This document shows, piece after piece, positions 42,801 to 53,533 of a stretch of 64,000 nt of DNA. The stretch is taken from the NCBI GenBank assembly GCA_002786025.1, contig NHNW01000027.1, positions 248,001 through 312,000 on the forward strand, written 5' to 3'. Within the stretch, counting starts at the first letter, position 1. Every line of letters begins with the position of its first letter. Under the pieces are notes generated by a model. It ran no database searches. It had not been told where the DNA came from and saw only the letters and a program-made list of their open reading frames with translations. The translations under genes were made by a program, and so were the position numbers. The DNA is from Zasmidium citrigriseum (taxonomy: Eukaryota > Ascomycota > Dothideomycetes > Mycosphaerellales > Mycosphaerellaceae).

Positions 42801-45221
42801 TGACAAAGCTAGAGGCCTTCGCGAAGACCTCATAGCTCGACCGGGACTCCGATGGTAGATAAGCCAATGCACTCACCATGACCAAGGACCCGATTGTTTC
42901 CGTGAGATTGACGTCGCTGCGGAGACATGTTCCTGACGGACATCCGATCTGCGACCATTGGTTGTTTGCGTCCCACTATAGCCGATGTCAGTATTGTTCG
43001 ATCGTGCCGTATTGCACAAGGTTGCGCTGTACCTGGCCATGCAAATCATAAGTCATGTAAATGACATAATCAAGTATCTTGCTCATCTTTGCAATAGGAA
43101 ACCCCTTGAGATACCAGTAAGAAGCCGGCGCCGCAACAGAAATCTCCTTATCACCACCGAGCATATTCCTTAGGAGAGCCAGAAAGGCCAAGTAGTTATC
43201 GCCGTCTTCAGGACTCGCAGCGGGAATGCCAGGGATGTCTTGAGCTCCTGGGTACTCCCAGTCCATGTTGACACCGTCAAGGTTGTTGGACTTGACAAAA
43301 TTGGCAATGTTGCCCGCCATGGCCTGACGATTGGCAGCTGTGACACCTTGCCGGAAGATGTTGTAGGTGCTTGGGTCGGTGGAGAAGGCCCACCCTACGA
43401 GCAAGAGAACAAGAATCGTCAGCAACAACACCAGCTTGATAAACGAGTGTACCTCCACTTACCACCGATAGACAGGATCTTCTTCGGTCCCGAAAGTCGC
43501 TTGAATTCATTGAACTCGTACGTGCTGAGAGTGTCTCCAGTCTGGACCTTGTAGCTGGTATCCAGCGTGCCGAAGGAATAGAATACATGTGTATATGCGG
43601 AAAGATCAATCTGAGAAGCGGTCTGGTAGAGGCAAGAGCGGCCAAGGTTGTATCCCTCAAAGAAGGCGACCTTTCGGTAGACTGCCGGTGGACTGCTGCG
43701 CACGATGTTCGTACCACAGTTGGAGATGCAGCCGTTCGTGCCTGGCTTGGCTGTCCCTGGAGCACCAGTGCCAGTGTCGGTACAGAACTCAGCCGTGACA
43801 CCACACTGACCCCAGACGTCGCAGCAGGCATTCAGTGGGCACGGGTTAAGAGTTGAGATATTCGTTCCAGCCGGTGGCACTTTCGTGCCCGGCTTCTGCG
43901 GCCCACAGACTGCGTTCGATAAAGGCGCCGGCATGGGAGGTGATCCAGTACTTAGGCAGATAATGGTGCCAACGAAGAGCTCGTTGCATCCGTTCCACGC
44001 CCAGGTATTCTTGTTGAAGGACTCTATCTTGGCGTTGGTGAGGCTGTACTCGGCAGCGAGATTGGCGCAGTTGTCGTTGGCGACGACCTTGTACGTGTGA
44101 CAGGACCCATCAGAGTTCTGCTTCGGCGCAAAGTCAGGAAGTGTTCCAGCAGAGCAGCAGACGTGCTGGTATGGCTTGAGCGTTGCACAGAAGTTTGAGC
44201 CCGGGTTGTACTTGGTGAAGTCGGCGCCTGAGATGCCACACTTCTTCGCTAAAGATGCGCAGCTGTCGCCAGACACAACCTGGACGGTAGAGCATTGCCC
44301 TCTAGGGGCAAGTCGTATTCCGTGCGAGGCAGCAGTCGAGCTGTGGTGCAGCGTAGAGTTAGTCAAGGTCGAGTTGGTATCGTTCGTTGGGTTGTACAGC
44401 GGTGTATCAAGAACGATAGGCCCAGTAAGGTTGCTGGCCTGCGTAAGGGTCAAGCACGAAGCATTCGCCCAACCTGCCAGAGCATCTTGCACACCACTGA
44501 ATGAGCTGTTGCCAGTGGCAATGAACCCAAAGATGTGGTCAGAGGTTTGGTTTCGAGGACAGTACTGCATGGCGAGGCTGGAAGTGCTATTCAAATCGTT
44601 GGCCAGAACGATGTTCTCCAGGCTCATGAGTGCAGAGCTGCCAAGATTCTCGTTCTGTAGACCTTTTCCAATGTAGACTCCGACGTTTGTTGAGCCCGCC
44701 GACGTCAGCAGGATGGCAGGCCGATCCACAGGCGCAAATCCGTTGGTAAGATATTGGCGCAGCTGGGGAATGACGATGCCGGCATCTGATACAACAGAAG
44801 TACCATTATCACCAGGCAAGTACCCGATTTGATAGGTCCCAGTCGTGCTGTTCGATGGTGAAGATGCAGTGGCTGTTGTATTGGGTGCAAGGTTCCCCCA
44901 ATCGGGCCCAAATGTAGTACAGGCGTAGATACGATGGTGAGTGGCTGGGTCGTCGACTCTATCTACAAGGGTGAAGTCGTAAAAGATGGTCTCACCGCAT
45001 GACGCTATCTCGTCCAGGTTGTGATAGACCGACCAGTTGCTGGATGATGGTCCAGAAATACTGCAGCGAGCAGGGCAGACATCCCTGTTGCGGTAGCCAG
45101 GGGCTGCAGGTAGTCGAAAATGTGATGTTGCAGCGAAGGAAATTTGTGCAAAGATCAGAGCAGCAATTGCTGTGCCAAAGACGGCGTCCGAGAGTTTGGA
45201 GGGCATTGTCAAGTGGGCCAT
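39803..45221 (-). CDS. Subgroup C chitinase: LysM-LysM-CBM18-GH18 with C-terminal Hce2 domain
   Basis: Nine exons (45221-43463, 43394-43033, 42975-42709, 42664-42209, 42152-41817, 41731-41548, 41465-41342, 40994-40615, 40569-39803), phases all consistent, give about 1544 residues. Order: signal peptide; Asn-glycosylated N-terminal domain (30-300); two LysM repeats (about 310-420); a cysteine-rich CBM18/hevein module (CCDVWGQCG); GH18 catalytic domain with DGVNMDWEYP (acid Glu about 633), MTYD and SYGRSF; a long helical region; and an Hce2 domain (about 1430-1544) with GGQREI, CHFGVQ, VGAKGTMKC and a terminal WGLY. Chitinases of this architecture resemble the alpha subunit of the Kluyveromyces killer toxin and hydrolyse chitin outside the cell. 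The 347-nt intron before exon 8 and the 267-nt exon 3 are the least certain parts. Confidence 0.87.
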
Positions 45222-46445
45222 GGCCTGCCTGAAGATGGGGTTTTGTCGATGCGGAAGAATAAGCAGCATCCATCTGCGGGATAATACGTTAGCAGCCTTT
45301 ATATCTCTTGTTGAAATGCCACACTGCCGCCTCAGCGTCCGGTAGCAAGGCTAAAGCCAAGGCTCACTCACCAGCAGATCAACATCTGGCGCCAACTTCT
45401 TCCCTGTGCTACTAGCCGGCACCGAGATGCATTCAGCTGGGCTATTCGAACGGGAAACGACTGACTTTCTGCCACCAGTGAAGTTTTGAAGGATTGTAGC
45501 GTTTCTCTTAGCTTGTGAGTAAGTCTCAGGTGGGAGCAAGGGTTCAATGGCCCCTGCATTCCTTGAAGTGATCAGAGGGCAGCGGCGTCTCATTGTGCGC
45601 CGAGTCCCACGCGGTGGGTGTGACATGGGAGAGGATTTTGCAGCGTGGATGCAGTGTTGTAAGATCTGCAAAGCCATCGTCGACGGTCAAAGTCCTAGTG
45701 ATATGGAGTGTTGAGTATGCCCTCCGCTGCGGCACAGCCTGGCCTGTTGAACAGAGCGTGAGAATATCCCTCAAGCTGCGCCAACCTGTTGGATATCCCC
45801 AGAGCAATCTGCCCAAAGACAGTACGCTCAAATTCCAGACGATATCATGCCGTGTGAGCCTTGACATTAAGCAAGGATTGGTGAATGTTCACAGTGCTGA
45901 GCGATCTCAATATCGTTTGGTCGTGCTGTGCCTCAGCGCCAAAGAAAGCGTCATTTAGCAAATCGCGTTGCGTCGGAGATGGAGTGCGTACAGTAGTATG
46001 CCAAGACTGAACACAGCATGGAAGTCGAAATAAGCCTTGCGCCGTGTCCCCCTGCTGCAAGTCTGTGATCGCCAAGACTGATTGGGACTAGCAGAGCTAC
46101 TTCTCAGTGGGGCAAACAACTGGATTGGTCTGATCAGCATAGGCCATATGAACTTATTGGAAACGCGTGCAATGTTGATTGGACGTGAGGCTTGCGTACC
46201 TGAGGCTGCGTTGACCATTTCGTTGCCGTCGATCATGGTTGCTGCGTTATGCTCGGAAGAAGGCATGAGACAGAACAACAACTTGAACGTTCAACCCTAT
46301 CTCTGAGCCGCCCGAACGCAAGTACTTCGCGCTGCCTCGGTGCAAGAGTTGCATACGGCACCGATTCGTGCTCGGCAACAAGTTCAAACTCGGTCTCCTG
46401 ATCATGAAAATCCCTAACGATCATGTACTGCCGTCGATCTTCTGT
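45222..46445. other. About 1.2 kb upstream of the chitinase gene
   Basis: No convincing gene; minus-strand frames at 45351-45677 and 45544-45867 show no protein features. It contains the chitinase promoter and the 3' flank of the DUF7136-like gene. Confidence 0.4.
45298..45303 (-). promoter_or_regulatory. TATA-like box of the chitinase gene
   Basis: Reads TATAAA within GATATAAAGG on the minus strand, about 77-80 nt upstream of the chosen start codon at 45221. Placement is typical for an inducible fungal gene. Confidence 0.4.
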
Positions 46446-47258
46446 TCAGCTGGCCCAATACAGGATAAACCCCAACATCGCGAGAAAACAGGATGCCGAA
46501 GGCTTGAAGGGATGTCCTGCCTCGGAAGATGGCGTAGGAGTGCAGGTAAACTGTCCGGCGCAGAACGAGCTTGAGATCGCGGAAGAAATGCTAGAAGCAG
46601 CTGCGGTGTTAATTGTGACGGCGCAGGGATTCTTTGTAGTCGGCGTCGGTCCAAGAAGGCCGCAAGAGGGCTGCGCCATGCTCTGAGGCTGCGCCAGCTT
46701 TTCGATTGCCGTCACATTGAAAATGTATCCCTCGGTCGTGCCGCAAGTGTCCGAGGATGTAGCTGCTTGAAGGTCTGGGCTTGGTGCGCCGTGGCTAGTC
46801 TTGAAAACGACATACTTCTGACGATGGACATAATACGACAGGTCGGCCGCATACGGCGGGGACACCTGCGAGCAGTTTGCGGTGCTGAGCTCCCAATCGA
46901 AGACCCAGGTGCCCTCGAGTCCGGCGAGTGTTGGAATGTAGGAAGTCGCCAGATAAGTGTGGCCAAGTGACGACGATGTGTACAGACCGTCCAGGATGGT
47001 GTTCTCGGTATAGCCAGGAGGCTCGACAGAATCGTTCGTTCCATTCGTGGCCACTGACCAGAAGATGGCGAGATCCAATGGGAGACCAAGCGCTGGGTTC
47101 TGTACTGCAAAGACAACGGGCATTTGTTTGACAGGCGCGTACGTCTCGTTGTCACGCGGGAAGATCAAGTCCACCTCCACGACACCAGGTGCTGCCGCTC
47201 CACGGGCCAGGACAGGTGCCAGGCCGACCAAGAACGTCAAGTATTGTAGTCCGAACAT
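46446..47258 (-). CDS. Secreted DUF7136-like protein, probably GPI-anchored
   Basis: Intronless, 270 residues from the ATG at 47258. Signal peptide 1 to about 20 (MFGLQYLTFLVGLAPVLARG). The first domain (VVEVDLIFPRDNETY..P.K.MPVVFAVQNP, then a WVFDWEL strand and several paired cysteines) matches my recollection of DUF7136, a family often seen beside subgroup C chitinase and LysM genes. A Ser/Thr/Ala-rich stalk follows, and the chain ends in a hydrophobic tail (CFLAMLGFILYWAS) after small residues, the usual layout of a GPI-anchored surface protein. It is encoded on the chitinase strand and divergently from the LysM gene. Function unknown; a partner in chitin handling at the wall is inferred from the neighbourhood. 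Confidence 0.78.
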   Translation of the reverse strand: MFGLQYLTFLVGLAPVLARGAAAPGVVEVDLIFPRDNETYAPVKQMPVVFAVQNPALGLPLDLAIFWSVATNGTNDSVEPPGYTENTILDGLYTSSSLGHTYLATSYIPTLAGLEGTWVFDWELSTANCSQVSPPYAADLSYYVHRQKYVVFKTSHGAPSPDLQAATSSDTCGTTEGYIFNVTAIEKLAQPQSMAQPSCGLLGPTPTTKNPCAVTINTAAASSISSAISSSFCAGQFTCTPTPSSEAGHPFKPSASCFLAMLGFILYWAS

Positions 47259-47890
47259 GATGACGAATGTCGTGGCAGGTCGACGCTGGGGCAGGCAGAG
47301 TCTCAAGAGATGATGTTGTCTCGTCGATGTGTTGACAGTGCGGCGCGTAAGATAGGAGTCGAGTCGATGTGACATTAGCTCGGCGTCCTGCGTTTCATAG
47401 CGTCGCATAGCGTGAAAGGCTGCAGACGAGTTAAATCTCTCGTCGATCAAACCTTAAAATCATCCTTTCCGCAGGGTCGCTGTGCCACATGTCCGCCTTA
47501 AAGCTTGGGAATGCTTGCAGGACTTGTCATCATGAATGTGCCACCCTCTGCATGCAACGTCGAATCCGCAAGGGTCGTACAGATGGTCGTTCGAGCTGTC
47601 AAGCAAAGTTACTGCACGTGGGTGATCTTCTGAGGCGGTCGAGGTATGTAGAAATCCGCGGCGAGGCGACCACCACATTCTCGGTCCCGATGAGGTCCGC
47701 AAGTTGGCCGATGGAGTTGGCGAGTTAGCCCTTAGCCATGAACTTCTCAAGATTTGGACATTGACGTACCAGGACGGTCCTCAGCTGAGGGGGGCCATTC
47801 GGCCAAGAGTGAACGTATAAGAATCAGGGTTTCTTGAGACGTACGCTGGGCACAGATTCTTCGTGCCATCAGGTCTCTTTCTCGTCCGCC
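47259..47890. other. Divergent promoter between the DUF7136-like and LysM genes
   Basis: About 630 bp without a gene. A shared control region for two surface proteins is possible. Confidence 0.4.
47816..47820 (+). promoter_or_regulatory. TATA-like box of the LysM gene
   Basis: TATAA inside ACGTATAAGAATC, 71 nt upstream of the start codon at 47891. Confidence 0.4.
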
Positions 47891-49040
47891 ATGGCTTTGA
47901 AACTTGTCGTCTGCTCCCTTGCCTTGGTCCCACAGCTGATTTGGGCTCGAGCATTCTTCAATACTTCTCGTCCTGTCACATCTTCAGCACAGACAACTTC
48001 GAAATCCTCTCACCGTCCAGCGCCTCTCACCTTCCACAAGGATGACACCGTTGATTGTAGCTTTCAGACAGCTGCAAATGACGGGGATACATGCCAATCT
48101 TTCTCCAGTGAATGGGGCTTGACGGTCGAACAGTTCGAAAGTCTGAACCCGGGCGTCAGCTGCCCGAACCTCGTTGGAGGCCAGCTTTACTGTGTCGTCG
48201 GTTCTGTCTCTTCGGGGCCTGGCACGACGTCGAGCTCTCCTCCAGACACCACACCCTCTCCGACGAAGACGACCTCGACGACAAGCAAGACCACCACGAC
48301 TTCTGCAGATCACCAGCCCCAGCAATCTGGACTCGCGGCAAACTGCAACAAGTTTCATTATGTCGAAAGCGGCGACACCTGCGAGAACATCGAATCTCAG
48401 TATGGAATCTCTGCCGCGCAGTTCGGCAACTGGAATCCCTCTATCAACTCAGGTATGTCAGCGTATCCATGGTGCTCCTGTTCAAGCTCCAACTTCTCAA
48501 ACAGACTGTACAAACCTTCTCGCCGGCTACTATGTCTGCGTGGGCGTCCCGGGCGCGAAGACACCGACGAAGACGACGACCACGAAAGGCAACGGTATCT
48601 CGACGCCAACTCCAACACAGGCAGGCATGGCCGGCAACTGCAACAAGTTCTACCAGGCCAAGTCAGGCGACTCGTGCCAGAACATCGCGACCAAGTACGG
48701 CATCCCTCTCGCCAAATTCTACGACTGGAACTCCGCGGTGGGCTCGTCGTGTGGTAACCTCTTCGCCGGGTACTATTACTGCGTTGACGTCGTTGGATAC
48801 AAGCCGCCGACCAAGACGACATCCAAGGGCAATGGCATTACCACGCCGACCCCGTATGAGCCAGGCATGGTCGGGAACTGCAACAGATTTTACAAGGTGA
48901 AGAGTGGCGATACGTGCCAGAAGATCGCAAAAAGCCAGAAGGTGACTGTGGCGAATATCGAGAAGTGGAATCCCAAGGTCGGAGCGCAGTGTACGGGGCT
49001 CTTCTTGAACTATTACATCTGCACTGGCGTGAAGAAATAG
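47891..49040 (+). CDS. Secreted protein with four LysM chitin-binding repeats
   Basis: Two exons (47891-48452, 48505-49040; 52-nt intron) give 365 residues. Signal peptide 1 to about 19. Four LysM repeats follow, each with the core SGDTC..I...YGI...F..WN and flanking cysteines: starting near residues 55, 150, 228 and 305, separated by Thr/Lys/Pro linkers. The intron splits repeat 2, and splicing completes it (NPSINSDCTNLLAGYY). No catalytic domain. LysM-only secreted proteins bind chitin oligomers and, in plant pathogens, can mask or shield fungal chitin; in other fungi they act on self-chitin and often sit next to subgroup C chitinases, as here. Which role applies cannot be told from sequence. 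Confidence 0.92.
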
Positions 49041-49383
49041 TCTGTTTGAGTGAATAGAAAGCTGAGAAGAATGTCAGCACCTGGCAGTCTTTGTAGACCA
49101 TCAGCTCTGGTCGTACTACTCAACATTGGCCTCGACAGGTGACAATTGAAGCAAAGCGAGCGCAGAGCGTGATAAGTTTCATCGTAAAGATGTTGTTTAC
49201 GCGTGGTGTCTGCAGACGCGTGCCCGAGGAAGGAGGCGCCATGCCAAGCCCCTCTCGAGGACAAAGGTCGTGAGCAAGTGAATGAATCCCGCCCAATTCC
49301 CGGCCGCGTCCTGTCTCCGTCCATCTTCAATCCGCATTGAACTTACAAGAACACCATCACATCCCCCATCAACCGCCCAAAAA
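49041..49383. other. Intergenic region
   Basis: 3' flank of the LysM gene and promoter of the mitoribosomal gene; nothing else seen. Confidence 0.4.
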
Positions 49384-49792
49384 ATGTCACAATTCCGCGC
49401 CAAGAGGCTCGACCTCTCCTGCTTCATCAACAGCAAAATCATCCGCGACCACACCAAGCGAAAAGTCTTCGAGCGGCACGAACCCGAACGACAAGCCCTT
49501 CGATACATCATCCGCAACACCTCCCTACCCCAGCGAACACGAGCGCAAGCGCAATTACAATTGGCGCAGATGCACTGCTATACGCGGTCTACACAGCCGA
49601 AGAACAGGTGTATAATGGGAGGCAAAGGAAGAGGTGTTTTCGCGGATTTTAGGATGGCGCGGGTAGGTCTATAGGATATACCGTGAGAGTGGGAAGGGAT
49701 AAAGAATGAAGGGGCTGACTATGCGATAGTTTCAATTCCGAATGAATGCGCTGGCTGGACGGATACCGGGCGTGAAGAAGGCGAGCTGGTGA
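49384..49792 (+). CDS. MRP2: Mitochondrial small-subunit ribosomal protein uS14m
   Basis: Two exons (49384-49662, 49730-49792) across a 67-nt intron (GTAGGT donor, CTGAC branch) give 113 residues. The C-terminal exon supplies FQFRMNALAG..PGVKKASW, the signature end of bacterial-type uS14, and the upstream part has the expected basic RRxxRDxxKR-like N-terminus and R..SLPQRTRAQAQLQL linker. The single CxxC-like zinc site of some bacterial uS14 forms is absent, as in mitochondrial versions. It binds the head of the small mitoribosomal subunit. Note that the unspliced frame runs to a TAG only three codons into the intron, so the short second exon is easily missed. Confidence 0.92.
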
Positions 49793-50029
49793 TGTGACGA
49801 GATGGTATGGAACTGTACAGTGTAAGATACCGCATGAAAGAGCATGGCGTATGAAGCATGGGAGGCGTACAGGCGCAAAACAGCGTTGAGAGCATTGGTC
49901 ATCAAATGGCGAGTCATTGAAGATTGCAATGACTGATTGAACGCCAGCTGCATATACCACATCGGCTCACGTCCTTCGGCGAAGGATTATCGAGCCAGAA
50001 GGCGCGCCAGCTGCGCCACGCCTGGAATG

Positions 50030-50036
50030 TATAAAG
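50030..50036 (+). promoter_or_regulatory. TATA-like box upstream of the F-box gene
   Basis: TATAAAG, 53 nt before the first ATG of the F-box gene; an adjacent CACTTACACTTACAT repeat follows. Confidence 0.35.
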
Positions 50037-50088
50037 ACACTTACACTTACATATTTCGGTAGTAGAACCCTGCGCCGAGTCCTCCGCC

Positions 50089-51210
50089 ATGATCTATTCG
50101 ACCGCCTCTATCGCGATGTTGCCAGTCGAGCTGCAAGAGTTGATAGTCTCTCACATTACCAGCCCGAAGACACTAGCTTCGTTGAACCAAACGTCGAGAC
50201 CATTTCGAAAACTTACCGAGAAGAGCCTGTACAGATCCGTGCTGATTCACAGCGGCAAAATGGACGCCTTCGCAGCCGCATTGAAGCAGGATCCCAAGAG
50301 GAAATGTTGGATCCACGAGCTCGACGTCGATTACGGCTTTCCCGGTGTCACGGGATACCCACCAGAGCACTTCATATACTCGGCGTGCACCTTCATGCCA
50401 CTCTTCGTCCAATTTTCCAACTTGCGGAGCTTGAGTCTGGTCTCGGGATTCTTCGACAACTACATCAATGGCCAGTCCGGATTGAATGAGCTCACTGACG
50501 ACGAAGAGCCCGTCGACCGTTTGCCGGTGAATTGGGAGCGGGATCAGGCCTACCTGGACAATGCCTTTAAACGAGCGAGCCTTCTGACACCACCGGAGGA
50601 GCGAATCTGGAAGCATCTGAGGAGCGTCTATATTGAAGTCTGGGAAGAAAGATACGACAAAACCGACCCCTGGATTCCCCACCGCTCCGCAATATTCCTC
50701 ATAGAAAACCTGCACGAGTTGACCATCAAAGGCCGAGCGTTCACTGGCGAAGATGGAGAAGAACTCATCGACTCCCCATATCGCGGCGCAACTCAACTCA
50801 AAAAGCTGAACCTCGAAGAATGCGCCATCCATCACATCGCCCTGCACCGCTTCCTCTCTATGCCCAAAGCCCTGACGCACCTAACTCTCGAACAGTCCAA
50901 CACATGTCAAGATCACGGGACGAGCAACGGAGCAGTCTACGAAATGGGTTTCAATCACTGGGACTGGTCGTTCGAGCCACAGAGCAAAGATTTGGAGTTC
51001 ATGCATCTTGAAGATGGACCGTGGACCGCAGAGCACGTTCTCGAGACAATTGACAGGTATCCCAACTTGAAGGTCATGGAGATGATTCAAACTCAGAGCG
51101 AAAAGCCGGAAGATATCGCAGAGGAGCTGACACTTGCGCGTGCGCATGGGTGCGAGGTGAAGATCCTTAAAAGAAGGAAGAGTTTCTTGCGTTCTTATGC
51201 CGAACGATAG
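50089..51210 (+). CDS. F-box protein
   Basis: Intronless, 373 residues from 50089 (a second Met at residue 10, 50116, directly precedes the domain). Residues 10-55 are an F-box (LPVELQELIVSHITSPKTLA.. with a conserved Ser/Leu-rich second helix), the module that binds Skp1 in SCF ubiquitin ligases. The remainder has leucine-rich stretches (LRSLSLVSG, LKKLNLEEC, LTHLTLEQS) spaced like irregular leucine-rich repeats, probably forming the substrate-binding face. The target protein cannot be inferred. It converges with the alcohol dehydrogenase gene, the two stops being 87 bp apart. Confidence 0.85.
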   Translation: MIYSTASIAMLPVELQELIVSHITSPKTLASLNQTSRPFRKLTEKSLYRSVLIHSGKMDAFAAALKQDPKRKCWIHELDVDYGFPGVTGYPPEHFIYSACTFMPLFVQFSNLRSLSLVSGFFDNYINGQSGLNELTDDEEPVDRLPVNWERDQAYLDNAFKRASLLTPPEERIWKHLRSVYIEVWEERYDKTDPWIPHRSAIFLIENLHELTIKGRAFTGEDGEELIDSPYRGATQLKKLNLEECAIHHIALHRFLSMPKALTHLTLEQSNTCQDHGTSNGAVYEMGFNHWDWSFEPQSKDLEFMHLEDGPWTAEHVLETIDRYPNLKVMEMIQTQSEKPEDIAEELTLARAHGCEVKILKRRKSFLRSYAER

Positions 51211-51296
51211 GAATCTGCTTGAGCACTACGAAGATAACAGGCCCTTGGATGAGGAATATGTGTCTGGCCGCTGTATGAGAGTCTGCTGGATGGTAT

Positions 51297-52674
51297 CTAA
51301 TCTTTATCGAAGGCGATCACAATCCTCCCTACCACCTCGCCGCGCTTCAGCTGTTGTACGCTCTCTGCCCAAGCACTCAGCCCGCGAACTTCATGGATTG
51401 GTTTGAGCAATCCTCGGCGGGCGTAGTCCAGGACCGCAGCGGTGTCTTGCACTGAAAGATAAGGTTACATTGGTCAGTGAAAGTATCCGGCATTGAGAAG
51501 GGTGCAAGTTGCTCACTGGTACCCACTATCGAGCCCGTAATGGAGATCTTCTTCATGGCCATGTGGCCAGGAGCATCCCCCATGATCACATTCTGGTCGA
51601 CGGGAGGAAGGCCAATACAGATCACCTTCCCACCCACTCTATCCCCGAGGAAACCGATCGCATCTACACAAATCAGCAAGTCCAAAACACCACGAATCGA
51701 CCAACGAACATACCTTTGTAAGACTGCCACGCCGTAACCATAACCCCATGCGCTCCAATCCCGTCCGCAACCTCCTTGATCTTGGCAGCAACATCCTTCT
51801 CCTCCCTGAAATCAAGGAAAGCCTCCGCGCCGACACTCAAAGCCAGCTTCCTCTTCTCCTCTCCGCTATCGACAACGATAGGCCTCATACCCATGGCCTT
51901 CGCCAGTTGCACTCCCTGGATACCTACGCCACCGCCGCCACCCGGAAATACAACCCAGTTGCCAGGCTTCAGATTGGAGTCCTTAAGAGCTCGATGCATT
52001 GTTGACGCGGAGCACATCAGCGGTCCAGCCATGTCGTCCGGTACACCATCTGGGATTCGGGAGGTGTATATCGCCGGACTGTGCCATCAGCTCCATCATT
52101 TCCCTCTCCATCAACAGATAAGACAGGACTCCAAACTCACCTAACAACAAACTCCTGATACGTCCCCGTAGCCATAATCCCCGTATGCACCTACACCACC
52201 CCAAAGATCAGCCCATTCCCCTCCCCTCCCCAATCCCTCAACACAAACTCACCGCCTGAAAACAATACTGCTCCTCCCCACCCCAACACTGCTCACAATT
52301 ATGACAAGTATCGAAAATCGGCTTCAGTCCCGCTCGATCCCCCACCTTCCACCCATTCACCCCAGGACCAAGTTTAGCGACATAACCTGCGCCTTCGTGG
52401 CCTGGGGACCGGATCGCGAACATGGACATTTTGGGGCCGAGGTCGCCGAGCATGAAGTGGATGTCGCTGCCGCAGAGCCCGGTGTGGGTGAGGCGGAGGA
52501 GGAGTTGGCCGGGGCCTAGGAGGGAGGGGAGGGTTAGTTGGGGTGGGGTGGGAGGGGAGAGGGGGTGGTACCGGGTTCAGGGACGTCGACGTCTTGGACT
52601 TCGAGGTGGAAGTCTGGGCCTTCGTTGACGACGACGCCGGCTTTGCATTTCTTGGGCACTTCGATGTCTGCCAT
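51297..52674 (-). CDS. Zinc-dependent alcohol dehydrogenase (medium-chain)
   Basis: Six exons (52674-52572, 52515-52253, 52190-52141, 52078-51714, 51663-51517, 51451-51297), phases consistent, give 360 residues. Seen: catalytic-zinc motif with LCGSDIHF and GHEGAGYV, four structural-zinc cysteines CHNCEQCWGGEEQYC, NAD(P)-binding glycine motif in FPGGGGGVGIQGVQLAKAMG with Asp at the end of the second strand (VVDSGE), and SIVGT near the C-terminus. This is the yeast-Adh-like class that interconverts alcohols and aldehydes; the Asp suggests NAD preference. For the last intron I used the GTGAGC donor because it preserves GSIVGTMQDTA; the GTACC donor four bases earlier does not. The first donor (GTACCA) is unusual. 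Confidence 0.9.
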
Positions 52675-53533
52675 GGTGGATGAAGATAGAACTTTCCCTT
52701 TTGGGTAAGAGTCAGAATGCAAAGGAAGAATACCTTGATGGAAGTCAAGTGAATGAAATCGTTAAAACATCATCAATCGTAAGCTGACTACTATGACACG
52801 CTCCCAACGACATACACACGCTATCAGCATACCACATTACAACACCGCATCCACACAGCTCCATGGTAGCTCCGTCCTCATGGACTCTTCCTCGGTCTGT
52901 TACACAATGCGGGGTGCAGCATAGGCGTGGCTTCTCAGGTGGAGGGGCAGCTTCGTCAAATGTGGTTCCTAGTGGAGGTCCCTTTCGAGCACAACTTTGC
53001 ATATAGTCGGAGGGTTGTTCGCCCATCTCGGCGCAGGATTCAAATACATCTCGTGTCTGCCATGCAGGAGCAAGGATTCTCTGACCAGCATCGAAGGTTG
53101 TTCCCGCTGGCTTTATTTCCATTCGTCACGTGGAGATCGGATTCGGATACCTCAGAGCCCGGAGTCTTTGCTGTTCGATGTTCGAGCAGATGATGTCTCC
53201 TGCGACTTCGAGGCACAGCGCTTCGAATGGAGACGTTGCCGGCTTCGTTCCTACGGCGATATTTCGCTGTTGAAAGATTGCCGCGTTTGCCGCATTTGCC
53301 AGCCAGGTCTTGCCTGTTGATCGACCATGAAAGTCAACTCTAATGCATATTTCGACGACAGGCAAAAGGAATCCAGAACTTGATGTCGTCAAGGATCAGG
53401 CCGGAGAGCGATTTCGTGGGCGAAGTTCGGGTGGCAAGACGCATCTCACTGCTTCCGCATCCGTGCGGTTCGGCAGCATGGGCTGATACGGGATTTGTGG
53501 GCGGTACGTCGTAATCCACTGTCTGTTTGATGC
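52675..53533. other. Intergenic region
   Basis: Promoter side of the alcohol dehydrogenase and 3' flank of the bZIP gene. Short frames only, none with protein features. Confidence 0.4.

Noticed and set aside
45351..45867. Minus-strand frames upstream of the chitinase
   Set aside because: They overlap each other in different frames and carry no recognisable features; treated as promoter DNA.
49985..50025. A-box-like TGGCGCAGCTGG on the minus strand near the F-box promoter, as a possible tRNA
   Set aside because: No B box follows and no acceptor stem closes; the half-cloverleaf is not enough for a tRNA call.
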